From: Pseudomonadota bacterium | GTDB taxonomy: Bacteria > Pseudomonadota > Alphaproteobacteria > Sphingomonadales > Sphingomonadaceae | DNA length: 50,133 nucleotides | NCBI GenBank assembly: GCA_023423775.1 | Contig: JAFAEZ010000187.1 | Location: 1 to 50,133 of the forward strand | Direction of reading: 5' to 3' | Shown: piece after piece, positions 41,768 to 49,513 of the stretch | Position numbering within the stretch: position 1 is the stretch's first letter | How the letters are laid out: each line of letters begins with the position of its first letter | Made by a program: the position numbers and the translations under genes | Notes under the pieces: model-generated | What the model saw: the letters and a program-made list of their open reading frames with translations, nothing else | Told to the model about the DNA's origin: nothing | Database searches by the model: none

Positions 41768-42645
41768 CCGGCAGGCCGCGGTGAGGGCGCCGCGGGCTGC
41801 GGCGCCTGCGGCGGATTGCGCGGGTCGAGCAGAGCTGCCGTCTCGATCGTGTCGAGCGCGCGCCGGGCGGCGATGTAGCGCCGCGCGTCGGCGATCCACT
41901 CCGACGCATTTTCGCGGCCGGGCATCCGCAGCACCTCGGCCAAAGCGACGTCCACCTGGCCCGCTTCGAGCCGGCGCGTGGCACGACGCAGCCTCTCGAC
42001 CGGCATGGTCGAAGGCGTGCCCGCCTTGCGGATCGTGACGATACCCGACAATTCCGCCTTGAGTGCGTCCCACCAATTGGGATTGGGCCCGGCCCCGGTC
42101 AGGCTTTCGCCGACTTCGAGCAGACCCTCCTGAAGCTCCTCCAGCGTCACCGGCTGGCGCGCGGCGGTGATGATCGTCGCCACTGCCTGGCGCTGGGTGT
42201 CGCCGAACCGCTGGCGCAGCAGGCTTTCGAGGAAGCCGAGGGGGACGCCGCGGTCGAGCGCACGCCGCGCGGCGAAGGCGACCAGAAGTCCCTCGGCCCG
42301 GTCGGCATTGCCGACGGCGGCGCGCGACTGGGAATCGATCTGGCCGATGCGCTGCTCGAGCTGGGTGACGCGGCGGATCGTTTCCGGGTCGATGACCAGC
42401 CGCTGCGGCTCGCCCCCTGCCGGCGCGCCGATCGCTTCGGCCGCCGCTGGAGCGGGCTGCGGAGCCGGCGCCACCTGCGCCTGCGGTGCGGGCGCGATCC
42501 CGAGATAGGCCGCCGCGGCGTCCCAGCGCGTCAGCAGCCACCCCATCGCGGCCAGCCCCAGCAGGAAGGCGATGGTCGGCAGCAGCAGCACCGAGAGCAA
42601 GGAGCGCCGCGGCCGCGCCGTGCTGTCGACCCGCTCATAATCCAT
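41764..42645 (-). CDS. Mitofilin/Mic60-like inner-membrane protein
   Basis: 293 residues. One membrane helix near the N-terminus (about 14-38), a proline/alanine linker, a short helical stretch (IRRVTQLEQRIGQIDSQS), then a C-terminal region with RALDRGVPLGFLESLLRQRFG and WWDALKAELSGIVTIRK. The position beside hemD is that of alphaproteobacterial Mic60, the relative of the mitochondrial cristae organiser. The coiled-coil is much shorter than in typical Mic60, so this is a reduced form. Overlaps hemD by 11 bases. Confidence 0.72.
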   Translation of the reverse strand: MDYERVDSTARPRRSLLSVLLLPTIAFLLGLAAMGWLLTRWDAAAAYLGIAPAPQAQVAPAPQPAPAAAEAIGAPAGGEPQRLVIDPETIRRVTQLEQRIGQIDSQSRAAVGNADRAEGLLVAFAARRALDRGVPLGFLESLLRQRFGDTQRQAVATIITAARQPVTLEELQEGLLEVGESLTGAGPNPNWWDALKAELSGIVTIRKAGTPSTMPVERLRRATRRLEAGQVDVALAEVLRMPGRENASEWIADARRYIAARRALDTIETAALLDPRNPPQAPQPAAPSPRPAG

Positions 42646-43357
42646 TCTCGTCCACCTTCGTCTCGCGATCGCCCGCAGTCTTGCACAGCTTCGCGGCAAG
42701 CTCCAGCAATGCCTCGTCGCGCGGCGCCGCCGCTTCGTGCTTGGCGCGCCAGCCGGGGCCGGCCGCCTCCGCCGCATTGGTGCTGATCGCCGCCAGGGCG
42801 ATATCGCCCCGCTCAATCCCGGCTTCGTCGATCAGGCGCGCGAAGGCGGCGGCGGAGCGCGGCGAATGGAGCAGCACCAATGCGCCGCGGCCGAGCGCCC
42901 GCGCCGCTTCGTGCGGGAGTGCGCGGACGGGTTCGGCGGCGTAGACCAGACGCCGCTCCAGCCCGATCGCGGGATCCGCCAGTCCGACATGGTCGCGGCC
43001 GCTGAGATGGAGCGCGCGCGTGATTCCGTCGGCGACCATCATTGCTACCGTCGCATCGCCGTCGCTGGGGCCAATTCTCACGACCCCGAACCCGGCCGCG
43101 CGTGCGGCGGAGGCGGTCGCCGGGCCAACGCAATAGCAAGGCAGGTCCGTGAATGCCGCGATCGCCTCGCCGCCGTAACGGAGCGCGTTGGCGCTGGTGA
43201 GCAGGACAGCATCGACCGAAGGCGGCTCGGGCGGATCCCAGGCCAGCGGGCGGACCACGAAGATGGGCGCCGTCACCGTCTCCAGCCCGAGCGCGTGCGC
43301 CCGCGCCGCGCTGTCCGACGCGCCCGGTTCGGGCCGCAGGATCAGGACCGCGGTCAC
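42635..43357 (-). CDS. hemD: Uroporphyrinogen-III synthase
   Basis: 240 residues, two-lobed fold that is poorly conserved in general. LILRPEPGASDSAARAHALG at the start, VLLTSANALRYGGEAI, CVGPATASAARAAGF and LLHSPRSAAAFARLIDEAG mark HemD. It cyclises hydroxymethylbilane with inversion of ring D. GTG 43357 overlaps the hemC stop (GTGA), making the two consecutive steps translationally coupled. Confidence 0.93.
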   Translation of the reverse strand: MTAVLILRPEPGASDSAARAHALGLETVTAPIFVVRPLAWDPPEPPSVDAVLLTSANALRYGGEAIAAFTDLPCYCVGPATASAARAAGFGVVRIGPSDGDATVAMMVADGITRALHLSGRDHVGLADPAIGLERRLVYAAEPVRALPHEAARALGRGALVLLHSPRSAAAFARLIDEAGIERGDIALAAISTNAAEAAGPGWRAKHEAAAPRDEALLELAAKLCKTAGDRETKVDENGL

Positions 43358-44262
43358 GCGCCGAAAAGCGCTCTCACCGCCGGGCTGGCGCGGTTGAGCA
43401 GCTGGCGCGCGAGCAGCAAGGGCGCCTCGCCGTCGCCGGGCGGGAAGCGTCCCTCGATCTGGGCGCTGTCGCGGCCGTCTTTGGTCAGGATCTCGGCGCG
43501 CAGGTGAATGAGGTCGCCATCGATCACCGCCAAAGCGGCCACCGGCGAGTGGCAGGTGCCGTTGAGGCCTTCCAGCAGCCGGCGCTCGGCGGCGACGCAG
43601 AGATGAGTGACCCGGTCGTCAATCGCCGCGATCAGCGCATGCACCCTCTTATTGTCGCCGCAGACTTCGACGCCGACCGCGCCCTGCGACGGCGCCGGGA
43701 GCATGTCGGGGATGACCGCGCCGATTTCGGGGTGGCCGAGACGGTTGAGGCCGGCCGAGGCGAGCAGCGTCGCGTCGGCCTCGCCGAGATCGATCTTGCG
43801 CAGCCGGGTGGCGACATTGCCGCGGATCGGCACGATGTGAAGGTCGGGGCGGCGAGCGAGAATTTGCGCGGCGCGGCGTGGCGAGGAGGTGCCGATGCGC
43901 GCGCCCGGCGGAAGCGCGTCGAGGCTGGCGGCGCCGATCAGGCAGTCGCGCACGTCCTCGCGCGGCAGCATCGCGGCGATGGTCAATTCGGCGGGGCGGA
44001 AGGTCTCGACGTCCTTCATCGAATGGACCGAGATGTCGGTGCGGCCCTCGAACAGGCTGCGGTCGAGTTCCTTGGTCCACAGGGCCTTGCCGCCCACTTC
44101 CGCGAGCGGGCGGTCCTGGATGACGTCGCCGGTGGTGGTGATCGGCACGATCTCGATCCGCTCGGGGCCCCAGCCGTGCGTGTCGCGCAGCGCCTCCGCC
44201 ACCATGCGGGCCTGGGCGAGGGCGAGGGGAGAACCGCGGGTTCCGATACGCAAGGGTGTCAT
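43354..44262 (-). CDS. hemC: Porphobilinogen deaminase (hydroxymethylbilane synthase)
   Basis: 302 residues. RIGTRGSPLALAQA at the N-terminus, then the DQ-like HSMKDVETF, IGTSSPRRAAQ and RGNVATRLRKIDLGE. The cysteine that carries the dipyrromethane cofactor is in LNGTCHSPVAA. Polymerises four porphobilinogens. First gene of hemC-hemD-mic60, divergent from tsaD with a 43-base shared gap. Confidence 0.97.
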   Translation of the reverse strand: MTPLRIGTRGSPLALAQARMVAEALRDTHGWGPERIEIVPITTTGDVIQDRPLAEVGGKALWTKELDRSLFEGRTDISVHSMKDVETFRPAELTIAAMLPREDVRDCLIGAASLDALPPGARIGTSSPRRAAQILARRPDLHIVPIRGNVATRLRKIDLGEADATLLASAGLNRLGHPEIGAVIPDMLPAPSQGAVGVEVCGDNKRVHALIAAIDDRVTHLCVAAERRLLEGLNGTCHSPVAALAVIDGDLIHLRAEILTKDGRDSAQIEGRFPPGDGEAPLLLARQLLNRASPAVRALFGA

Positions 44263-44305
44263 GGCGCGCTTGTGCTAGCGGGTAAGGCGGTGGCAGGGAA
44301 GCCGA

Positions 44306-45340
44306 ATGAGCTTGATCCTCGGCATAGAATCGAGCTGCGACGAGACCGCAGCGGCGCTGGTGACCTCCGAAGGGCGCATCCTGGCGCACAAGCTGGCCAC
44401 GCAGGAGACCGAACACCGCCCGTTCGGCGGCGTCGTTCCCGAGATCGCGGCGCGCGCCCATGTCGAGATCCTGCCGCCTCTGGTCGAGGACGTGCTGCGC
44501 GAGGCGGGCATCGCGCTCGACGAGGTCGATGCGATCGCCGCGACGGCCGGGCCGGGCCTGATCGGTGGCGTCATGGTGGGCCTGGTCACCGCCAAGGGGC
44601 TGGCGCTGGCCGCGAACAAGCCTCTGGTCGCGGTCAATCATCTCGAGGGTCATGCGCTCTCGCCGATGCTGGCCCAGCCCAGTCTCGAATTCCCCTATTT
44701 GCTGCTGCTCGTCTCCGGCGGCCACTGCCAGCTGCTGCTCGTCGAAGGCGTCGGCCGCTACCGCCGCCTGGCGACGACGATCGACGACGCGGCCGGCGAA
44801 GCCTTCGACAAGAGCGCGAAGTTGCTTGGGCTCGGCTTCCCGGGCGGGCCGGCAGTCGAGCGCGCAGCGCAGCAGGGCGACGCCAAGGCGGTGCCGCTGC
44901 CGCGCCCGCTGGTCGGCACCGCCGAGCCGCATTTCTCATTCGCGGGCCTCAAGAGCGCGGTGCTGCGCGCGCGCGATTCCGGACGCTACAGCGCGGAAGA
45001 CATCGCCGCCTCATTCCAGCAGGCCGTGGTCGATTGTCTCGTCGACCGTACCCGCCGGGCGCTCGGCGAGGCGGGCGGCGCGACCGCGCTCGTCGTTGCC
45101 GGCGGGGTCGCGGCCAACCAAGCGGTGCGCGGCGCGCTCACCGCGCTTGCGGCCGAGCACGGCCTGCCGTTCGTGGCGCCGCCTTTGTGGCTCTGCACCG
45201 ACAATGCGGCGATGATCGCCTGGGCCGGCGCTTTGCGCTTCGAGCAGGGGCTGGTCGACGGGCTCGACGCGCCGGCGCGGGCGCGCTGGCCGCTCGATCC
45301 CAATGCGGAGAAAGCGCGCGGCGCGGGGGTAAAGGCATGA
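44306..45340 (+). CDS. tsaD: tRNA N6-threonylcarbamoyladenosine transferase TsaD
   Basis: 344 residues. ASKHA fold with ILGIESSCDETAAALV at the N-terminus, RAHVEILPPLVED, the metal-binding NHLEGHALS, LLVSGGHCQLLLV and the C-terminal CTDNAAMIAW. Adds the threonylcarbamoyl group to A37 of ANN-decoding tRNAs together with TsaB and TsaE (not in this window). Its stop overlaps the gpsA ATG. Confidence 0.97.
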   Translation: MSLILGIESSCDETAAALVTSEGRILAHKLATQETEHRPFGGVVPEIAARAHVEILPPLVEDVLREAGIALDEVDAIAATAGPGLIGGVMVGLVTAKGLALAANKPLVAVNHLEGHALSPMLAQPSLEFPYLLLLVSGGHCQLLLVEGVGRYRRLATTIDDAAGEAFDKSAKLLGLGFPGGPAVERAAQQGDAKAVPLPRPLVGTAEPHFSFAGLKSAVLRARDSGRYSAEDIAASFQQAVVDCLVDRTRRALGEAGGATALVVAGGVAANQAVRGALTALAAEHGLPFVAPPLWLCTDNAAMIAWAGALRFEQGLVDGLDAPARARWPLDPNAEKARGAGVKA

Positions 45341-46323
45341 TCGGACGAGTGGGCGTAATCGGCGGCGGCGCCTGGGGAACGGCGCTGGCGCAGGTGGCGG
45401 CCGACGGCGGCGAGGAAACCCTGTTGTGGGCGCGCGAATCCGAGGTGGTGGAGAGCATCAACGGCCGCCACGAAAATGCGCTGTTCCTCGCTGGCATTGC
45501 GCTCAGCCCGTCGATCCGGGCGACCGCCGATCTCGCCGATCTCGCTGAGTGTGACGCCTTGCTGGTGGTGACGCCGGCCCAGCATATGCGGTCGGTGCTG
45601 CGCGGGCTGGTCGCGCCCGGCACGCCGCTCATCCTCTGCGCCAAGGGCATGGAGGAATCGACCACCAAGCTGATGCACGACGTCGCCCATGAGGAGCAGC
45701 CGGATTCGCCGATCGCGGTGCTCTCGGGGCCGACCTTCGCGCACGAGGTCGCGGCGCGTCTGCCGGCGGCGGTGACGCTCGCGGTCAAGGACCAGGTGGT
45801 CGGCGAGCAGCTCCGCGCCCGCCTCGCCCGGCCCTGGTTCCGGCCCTATCTGTCCGAGGACGTGGTCGGCGCCGAGATCGGCGGCGCGGTCAAGAACGTG
45901 CTCGCCATCGCCTGCGGCGTGGTCGAGGGGCGCGGCCTCGGCCTCAACGCGCGCGCGGCCCTGATCTCGCGCGGCTTTGCCGAAATGACCCGTTTCGGCC
46001 TCGCCCGCGGCGCCCGCGCCGAGACTCTCGCCGGCCTGTCGGGCCTCGGCGATCTGGTGCTGACCTGCTCGTCGACCAGCTCGCGCAACTTCAGCCTCGG
46101 CAAGGGCCTGGGCGAGGGCCGCAGCGCGCAGGAACTGCTGGCCGACCGGCGTACGGTGGCCGAGGGCGCCTTCACCGCGCCCGTGCTCCATCGCGCCGCC
46201 AAGGCGATGGGGGTCGACATGCCGATCGTCGAGGGCGTCTGCGCCCTGCTCGGCGGCCATGCCTCGATCGACGAAGTGGTAGAGGAGTTGCTCGCGCGGC
46301 CGCTCCGCTCCGAGGGCGTCTGA
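45337..46323 (+). CDS. gpsA: Glycerol-3-phosphate dehydrogenase [NAD(P)+]
   Basis: 328 residues. VGVIGGGAWGTALAQVAAD binds the dinucleotide. Catalytic Lys is in IGGAVKNVLAIACG, followed by GLGDLVLTCSS and the C-terminal helical domain. Makes sn-glycerol-3-phosphate for phospholipids. Only the part from ATG 45337 is gpsA; the frame is open far upstream through tsaD and hemC. tsaD-gpsA is a common pair. Confidence 0.97.
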   Translation: MIGRVGVIGGGAWGTALAQVAADGGEETLLWARESEVVESINGRHENALFLAGIALSPSIRATADLADLAECDALLVVTPAQHMRSVLRGLVAPGTPLILCAKGMEESTTKLMHDVAHEEQPDSPIAVLSGPTFAHEVAARLPAAVTLAVKDQVVGEQLRARLARPWFRPYLSEDVVGAEIGGAVKNVLAIACGVVEGRGLGLNARAALISRGFAEMTRFGLARGARAETLAGLSGLGDLVLTCSSTSSRNFSLGKGLGEGRSAQELLADRRTVAEGAFTAPVLHRAAKAMGVDMPIVEGVCALLGGHASIDEVVEELLARPLRSEGV

Positions 46324-46330
46324 AGCCGGC

Positions 46331-46507
46331 TCAGAAGTCCCAGCAGATACCCTTATTCTCCCAGTCGCCGTAGCGGGTCGGCTCCTCGCCCTTGGGACCG
46401 CCATGCTCCTCGGTGCCGGCCGGCTCCACGGCTTCGGGCACCGGCACCGGCGGACTTTTGGAGAGATGAGCGGGCGGCTTGACGAAGGCGGGGCGCTGGC
46501 CTGGCAT
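46331..46507 (-). CDS. DUF1674 / SDHAF4-like succinate dehydrogenase assembly factor
   Basis: 58-residue protein ending GPKGEEPTRYGDWENKGICWDF (in two parts: GPKGEEPTRYGDWE and KGICWDF). This C-terminal motif defines SDHAF4/DUF1674, which helps deliver FAD-loaded SdhA to SdhB. The N-terminal half is proline-rich. ATG 46507 is the only start that fits. It lies convergent to gpsA and divergent from htpX. It is easily missed because of its small size. Confidence 0.88.
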   Translation of the reverse strand: MPGQRPAFVKPPAHLSKSPPVPVPEAVEPAGTEEHGGPKGEEPTRYGDWENKGICWDF

Positions 46508-46573
46508 GGCGGATCCGATTGAATGAGGGCGTGCTTGACCCCACATTTCGGGCGTGGGAGGCGCGGACGCAAG

Positions 46574-47518
46574 ATGAACTCGTTGAAGACCCTGATGCTG
46601 CTGGCGGCGATGACCGCCTTGTTCCTGGGCCTGGGCTATACGCTCGGCGGCCAGGGCGGCGCCTTGCTCGCGCTCGTGTTCGCGGCCGGCATGAACCTGT
46701 TCACCTTCTGGAACGCCGACAAGATCGTGCTCAAGATGCACGGCGCGCGCGAGGTCGACGGCCGCACCGCGCCGGAGCTGGTCGGAATCGTCCAGCAACT
46801 CGCGTCGCGCGCGAACCTGCCGATGCCCAAAGTCTATCTGGTAGAATCGCCGCATCCCAACGCCTTCGCCACCGGCCGCAATCCGGAGAATGCCGCGGTC
46901 GCCGCGACCACCGGGCTGCTCGCCATGCTCGACCGCGACGAGATTGCCGGCGTGATGGCGCACGAGCTGGCCCATGTGAAGAATCACGACACTCTGATCA
47001 TGACGATGACCGCGACGATCGCCGGCGCGATCTCGTTCCTCGCCAATTTCGGCCTGTTCTTCCGCTCGGGCGACGACAATCGCGGCAATGCGCTGGCGAT
47101 GATCGCGGCGGTGATCATTGCGCCGTTCGCGGCGATGATCGTGCAGATGGCGATCAGCCGCACCCGCGAATACAAAGCGGACCGAGCCGGCGCCGAAATC
47201 TCCGGCAATCCGCGCGCGCTCGCTTCGGCCCTCGCCAAGCTGGCCACGGGCGCGGCGCGGGTGCCGAACCCGGTCTCGCTGCGCAATCCCGCCGCCGCCT
47301 CGCTCTACATCGTGCCGTCGGGCACCGGCCGCGACAGCCTGTTCTCGACCCACCCCGACACCGGCAACCGTATCGCGGCGCTGGAGGATCTGGCCGGCGA
47401 GATGGGCCTCCATTCGCCGCCCCCGCTGGCAGAAACGCGGGGCAGCGCCCCGCGCACCTCAGTCCCGAAAACCCGGCGCTCCTCGAGCGCGCTCGATCCC
47501 TTAGGCCGCAGACGCTGA
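46574..47518 (+). CDS. htpX: Membrane zinc metalloprotease HtpX
   Basis: 314 residues. Two N-terminal membrane helices, HPNAFATGRN, the zinc site VMAHELAHVKNHD, another pair of helices, then EYKADRAGAE with the third zinc ligand. Degrades misfolded membrane proteins. The C-terminal tail after FSTHPDTGNRIAALE is low-complexity. ATG 46574 gives the family N-terminus (MNSLKTLMLLAAM). Followed directly by rsmB. Confidence 0.95.
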   Translation: MNSLKTLMLLAAMTALFLGLGYTLGGQGGALLALVFAAGMNLFTFWNADKIVLKMHGAREVDGRTAPELVGIVQQLASRANLPMPKVYLVESPHPNAFATGRNPENAAVAATTGLLAMLDRDEIAGVMAHELAHVKNHDTLIMTMTATIAGAISFLANFGLFFRSGDDNRGNALAMIAAVIIAPFAAMIVQMAISRTREYKADRAGAEISGNPRALASALAKLATGAARVPNPVSLRNPAAASLYIVPSGTGRDSLFSTHPDTGNRIAALEDLAGEMGLHSPPPLAETRGSAPRTSVPKTRRSSSALDPLGRRR

Positions 47519-48771
47519 ATAACAATGAACCGATCGGCACCGCCTCGCGCCGTGCCGCCCTTCGCCTGCTCGATGCGGTGCTCCGCAAGGGGCTCCCGCT
47601 CGAAGCCGCGCTCGACAGCGCTGCGCGCGACCTCGACCGTGCCGACGATCGCGGCCTCGCGCATGCGATCGTGGCCGAGACCTTGCGCCGCCTGTCCGAT
47701 CTCGACGCGCTGATCGACAGCGCGACGCGCAAGCCCTTGCCCGATGACGCCAAGGCGCGTTTTGCGCTGCGCATCGCGCTGGTGCAGGCGCTCGCGCTGG
47801 ACACGCCGGCGCATGCCGCCATCTCGACGGTGCTTCCGTTGGTCGACGGCGGGCCGCGCAAGCTCGTCCACGGCGTGTTCGGCACTTTGATCCGCAACGG
47901 CGCGGTGCTTCCCGAAATCCCGTCGCTGCCGCCGCAGGTGCAGGAACGGTGGGAGGAGGCTTGGGGCAGCGCAGTGGCGCGCGCCGCCGCCGTAGCGATG
48001 GCCGTGCCGCCGCCGCTCGACCTGATCTTTGCTTCCGACGCGCCGCCCGAGGGCATGGAGGGCGTCAGCCTGATGCCGCGCCACCTGCGCCTCGACCGCG
48101 GCGTCGCCGTGGCCGGCCTGACCGGCTTCGGCGAGGGCGACTGGTGGGTGCAGGACATTTCCGCCTCCATCCCGGCCCGCTTGCTCGGCCAGGGCGAGGG
48201 CCGCACCGCGCTCGACCTCTGCGCCGCGCCGGGCGGCAAGACGATGCAGCTGGCCGCGGCCGGCTTCGACGTAACCGCGATCGACGCGTCGGAAAGTCGT
48301 CTGGCGCGACTTCGCGAGAATCTGGAGCGGACCGGCTTCAAGGCCGACATCCGCGCCGCCGACGTCATGAAGTGGAGCCCGCCGCAGCAAGTGGACGCGA
48401 TCCTGCTCGACGCGCCCTGTTCGGCGACCGGCATCTTCCGGCGCCACCCCGACGTGCTCCACCGCGTCCGCCCGCGCGCCATCGCCGAGCTTGCCGAGGG
48501 ACAGAAGGCGATGCTGACCCGCGCCGCCGGCTGGCTGAAGCCGGGCGGGACCCTGGTCTATTCGGTGTGCTCGCTGGAGCCGGAGGAAGGCGAGAAGGTG
48601 GTCGAGGCGTTCCTCGCCGCGCGGCGCGAGTTCGCGATCGACCCGATCGACCCGGCGGAGGTGCCGTCGGCGATGCGGCCCAATAACGGCATGCTGCGCA
48701 TCCTGCCCGGCACCTTTGCCGAGCAGGGCGGGGCCGACGGCTTCTTCATGGCGCGTTTTCGGCGGAGCTGA
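47515..48771 (+). CDS. rsmB: 16S rRNA (cytosine-C5-967) methyltransferase RsmB/Fmu, start codon unclear
   Basis: About 418 residues. An N-terminal NusB-like helical domain (SRRAALRLLDAVLRKGLPLEAAL split) is followed by the methyltransferase domain with ALDLCAAPGGKT, DAPCSATG (catalytic Cys) and YSVCSLEPEEGE (second Cys). No ATG, GTG or TTG lies in frame between the htpX stop and residue R of SRRAAL. The first in-frame canonical codon is GTG 47578, which would cut into the NusB domain. CTG 47515 overlaps the htpX stop as CTGA, mirroring the NTGA junctions used elsewhere, and is proposed as start. Confidence 0.9.
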   Translation: MNNNEPIGTASRRAALRLLDAVLRKGLPLEAALDSAARDLDRADDRGLAHAIVAETLRRLSDLDALIDSATRKPLPDDAKARFALRIALVQALALDTPAHAAISTVLPLVDGGPRKLVHGVFGTLIRNGAVLPEIPSLPPQVQERWEEAWGSAVARAAAVAMAVPPPLDLIFASDAPPEGMEGVSLMPRHLRLDRGVAVAGLTGFGEGDWWVQDISASIPARLLGQGEGRTALDLCAAPGGKTMQLAAAGFDVTAIDASESRLARLRENLERTGFKADIRAADVMKWSPPQQVDAILLDAPCSATGIFRRHPDVLHRVRPRAIAELAEGQKAMLTRAAGWLKPGGTLVYSVCSLEPEEGEKVVEAFLAARREFAIDPIDPAEVPSAMRPNNGMLRILPGTFAEQGGADGFFMARFRRS

Positions 48772-48850
48772 TCGCACCCGCCGGCAATTAACGGGGGATA
48801 AAGTGCGGGGCTTTCTTGCCCCCGCGACTCGCGGCGGTTAATGATTCGCT

Positions 48851-49513
48851 GTGCAACAGCCTGTTCGTATCTCCCCCTCGATCCTCTCCGCCGATTTCGC
48901 ACGGCTGGGTGAGGAGGTCCGCGCTATCGATGAAGCCGGCGCCGACTGGATCCACGTCGACGTGATGGACGGCCATTTCGTCCCGAACATCACGATCGGG
49001 CCCGCCGTCGTGAAGGCGCTCCGGCCCCACACGGCCAAGCCGTTCGACGTCCATCTGATGATCTCGCCGGTCGACAGCTTCCTCGATGCGTTCGCGGAAG
49101 CCGGCGCCGACATGATCACGGTGCACCCCGAAGCGGGTCCCCACCTCCACCGCACGATCCAGCGCATCAAGGCGCTCGGCAAGAAAGCGGGCGTGTCGCT
49201 CAACCCGGCGACCCCGGCCAAGATGCTCGATTACGTGCTCGAAGAGATCGACCTCGTCCTGGTGATGAGCGTCAATCCCGGCTTCGGCGGGCAGAGCTTC
49301 ATCGAGAGCCAGCTGCGCAAGATCGAGGCCATCCGCAAGCAGATCGACAAATTGGGCAAGCCGATCGACCTCGAGGTCGACGGCGGGGTCGACCAGAATA
49401 ATTGCCGCCGGATCATCGAGGCGGGGGCCGATGCGCTGGTCGCCGGCACCGCCACCTTCCGCGGCGGCCCGGAGAAATATGCGGAGAATATCAGGGGGCT
49501 TAGGGGACCATGA
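48851..49513 (+). CDS. rpe: Ribulose-phosphate 3-epimerase
   Basis: 220-residue TIM barrel that interconverts ribulose-5-phosphate and xylulose-5-phosphate in the pentose phosphate pathway. SPSILSADFARLGEE, HVDVMDGHFVPNIT (catalytic Asp, metal-binding His/Asp), DVHLMI, MSVNPGFGGQ, and EVDGGVDQNN are all present. The start is GTG 48851. A hairpin without T-run (48805-48825) lies in the 79-base leader. Its stop overlaps the next ATG (ATGA). Confidence 0.96.
   Translation: MQQPVRISPSILSADFARLGEEVRAIDEAGADWIHVDVMDGHFVPNITIGPAVVKALRPHTAKPFDVHLMISPVDSFLDAFAEAGADMITVHPEAGPHLHRTIQRIKALGKKAGVSLNPATPAKMLDYVLEEIDLVLVMSVNPGFGGQSFIESQLRKIEAIRKQIDKLGKPIDLEVDGGVDQNNCRRIIEAGADALVAGTATFRGGPEKYAENIRGLRGP

Noticed and set aside
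43504..45336. Long plus-strand open frame upstream of gpsA
   Set aside because: Only the part from 45337 has gpsA homology; the rest is antisense to hemC and out of frame in tsaD.
48788..48802. TTAA-N7-TAAA upstream of rpe resembling a CtrA site
   Set aside because: One mismatch in a short AT motif, no second site, and rpe is not a typical CtrA target.
48805..48825. GCGGGG/CCCCGC hairpin between rsmB and rpe
   Set aside because: No T-run follows and the stem is only 6 bp; not called as a terminator.
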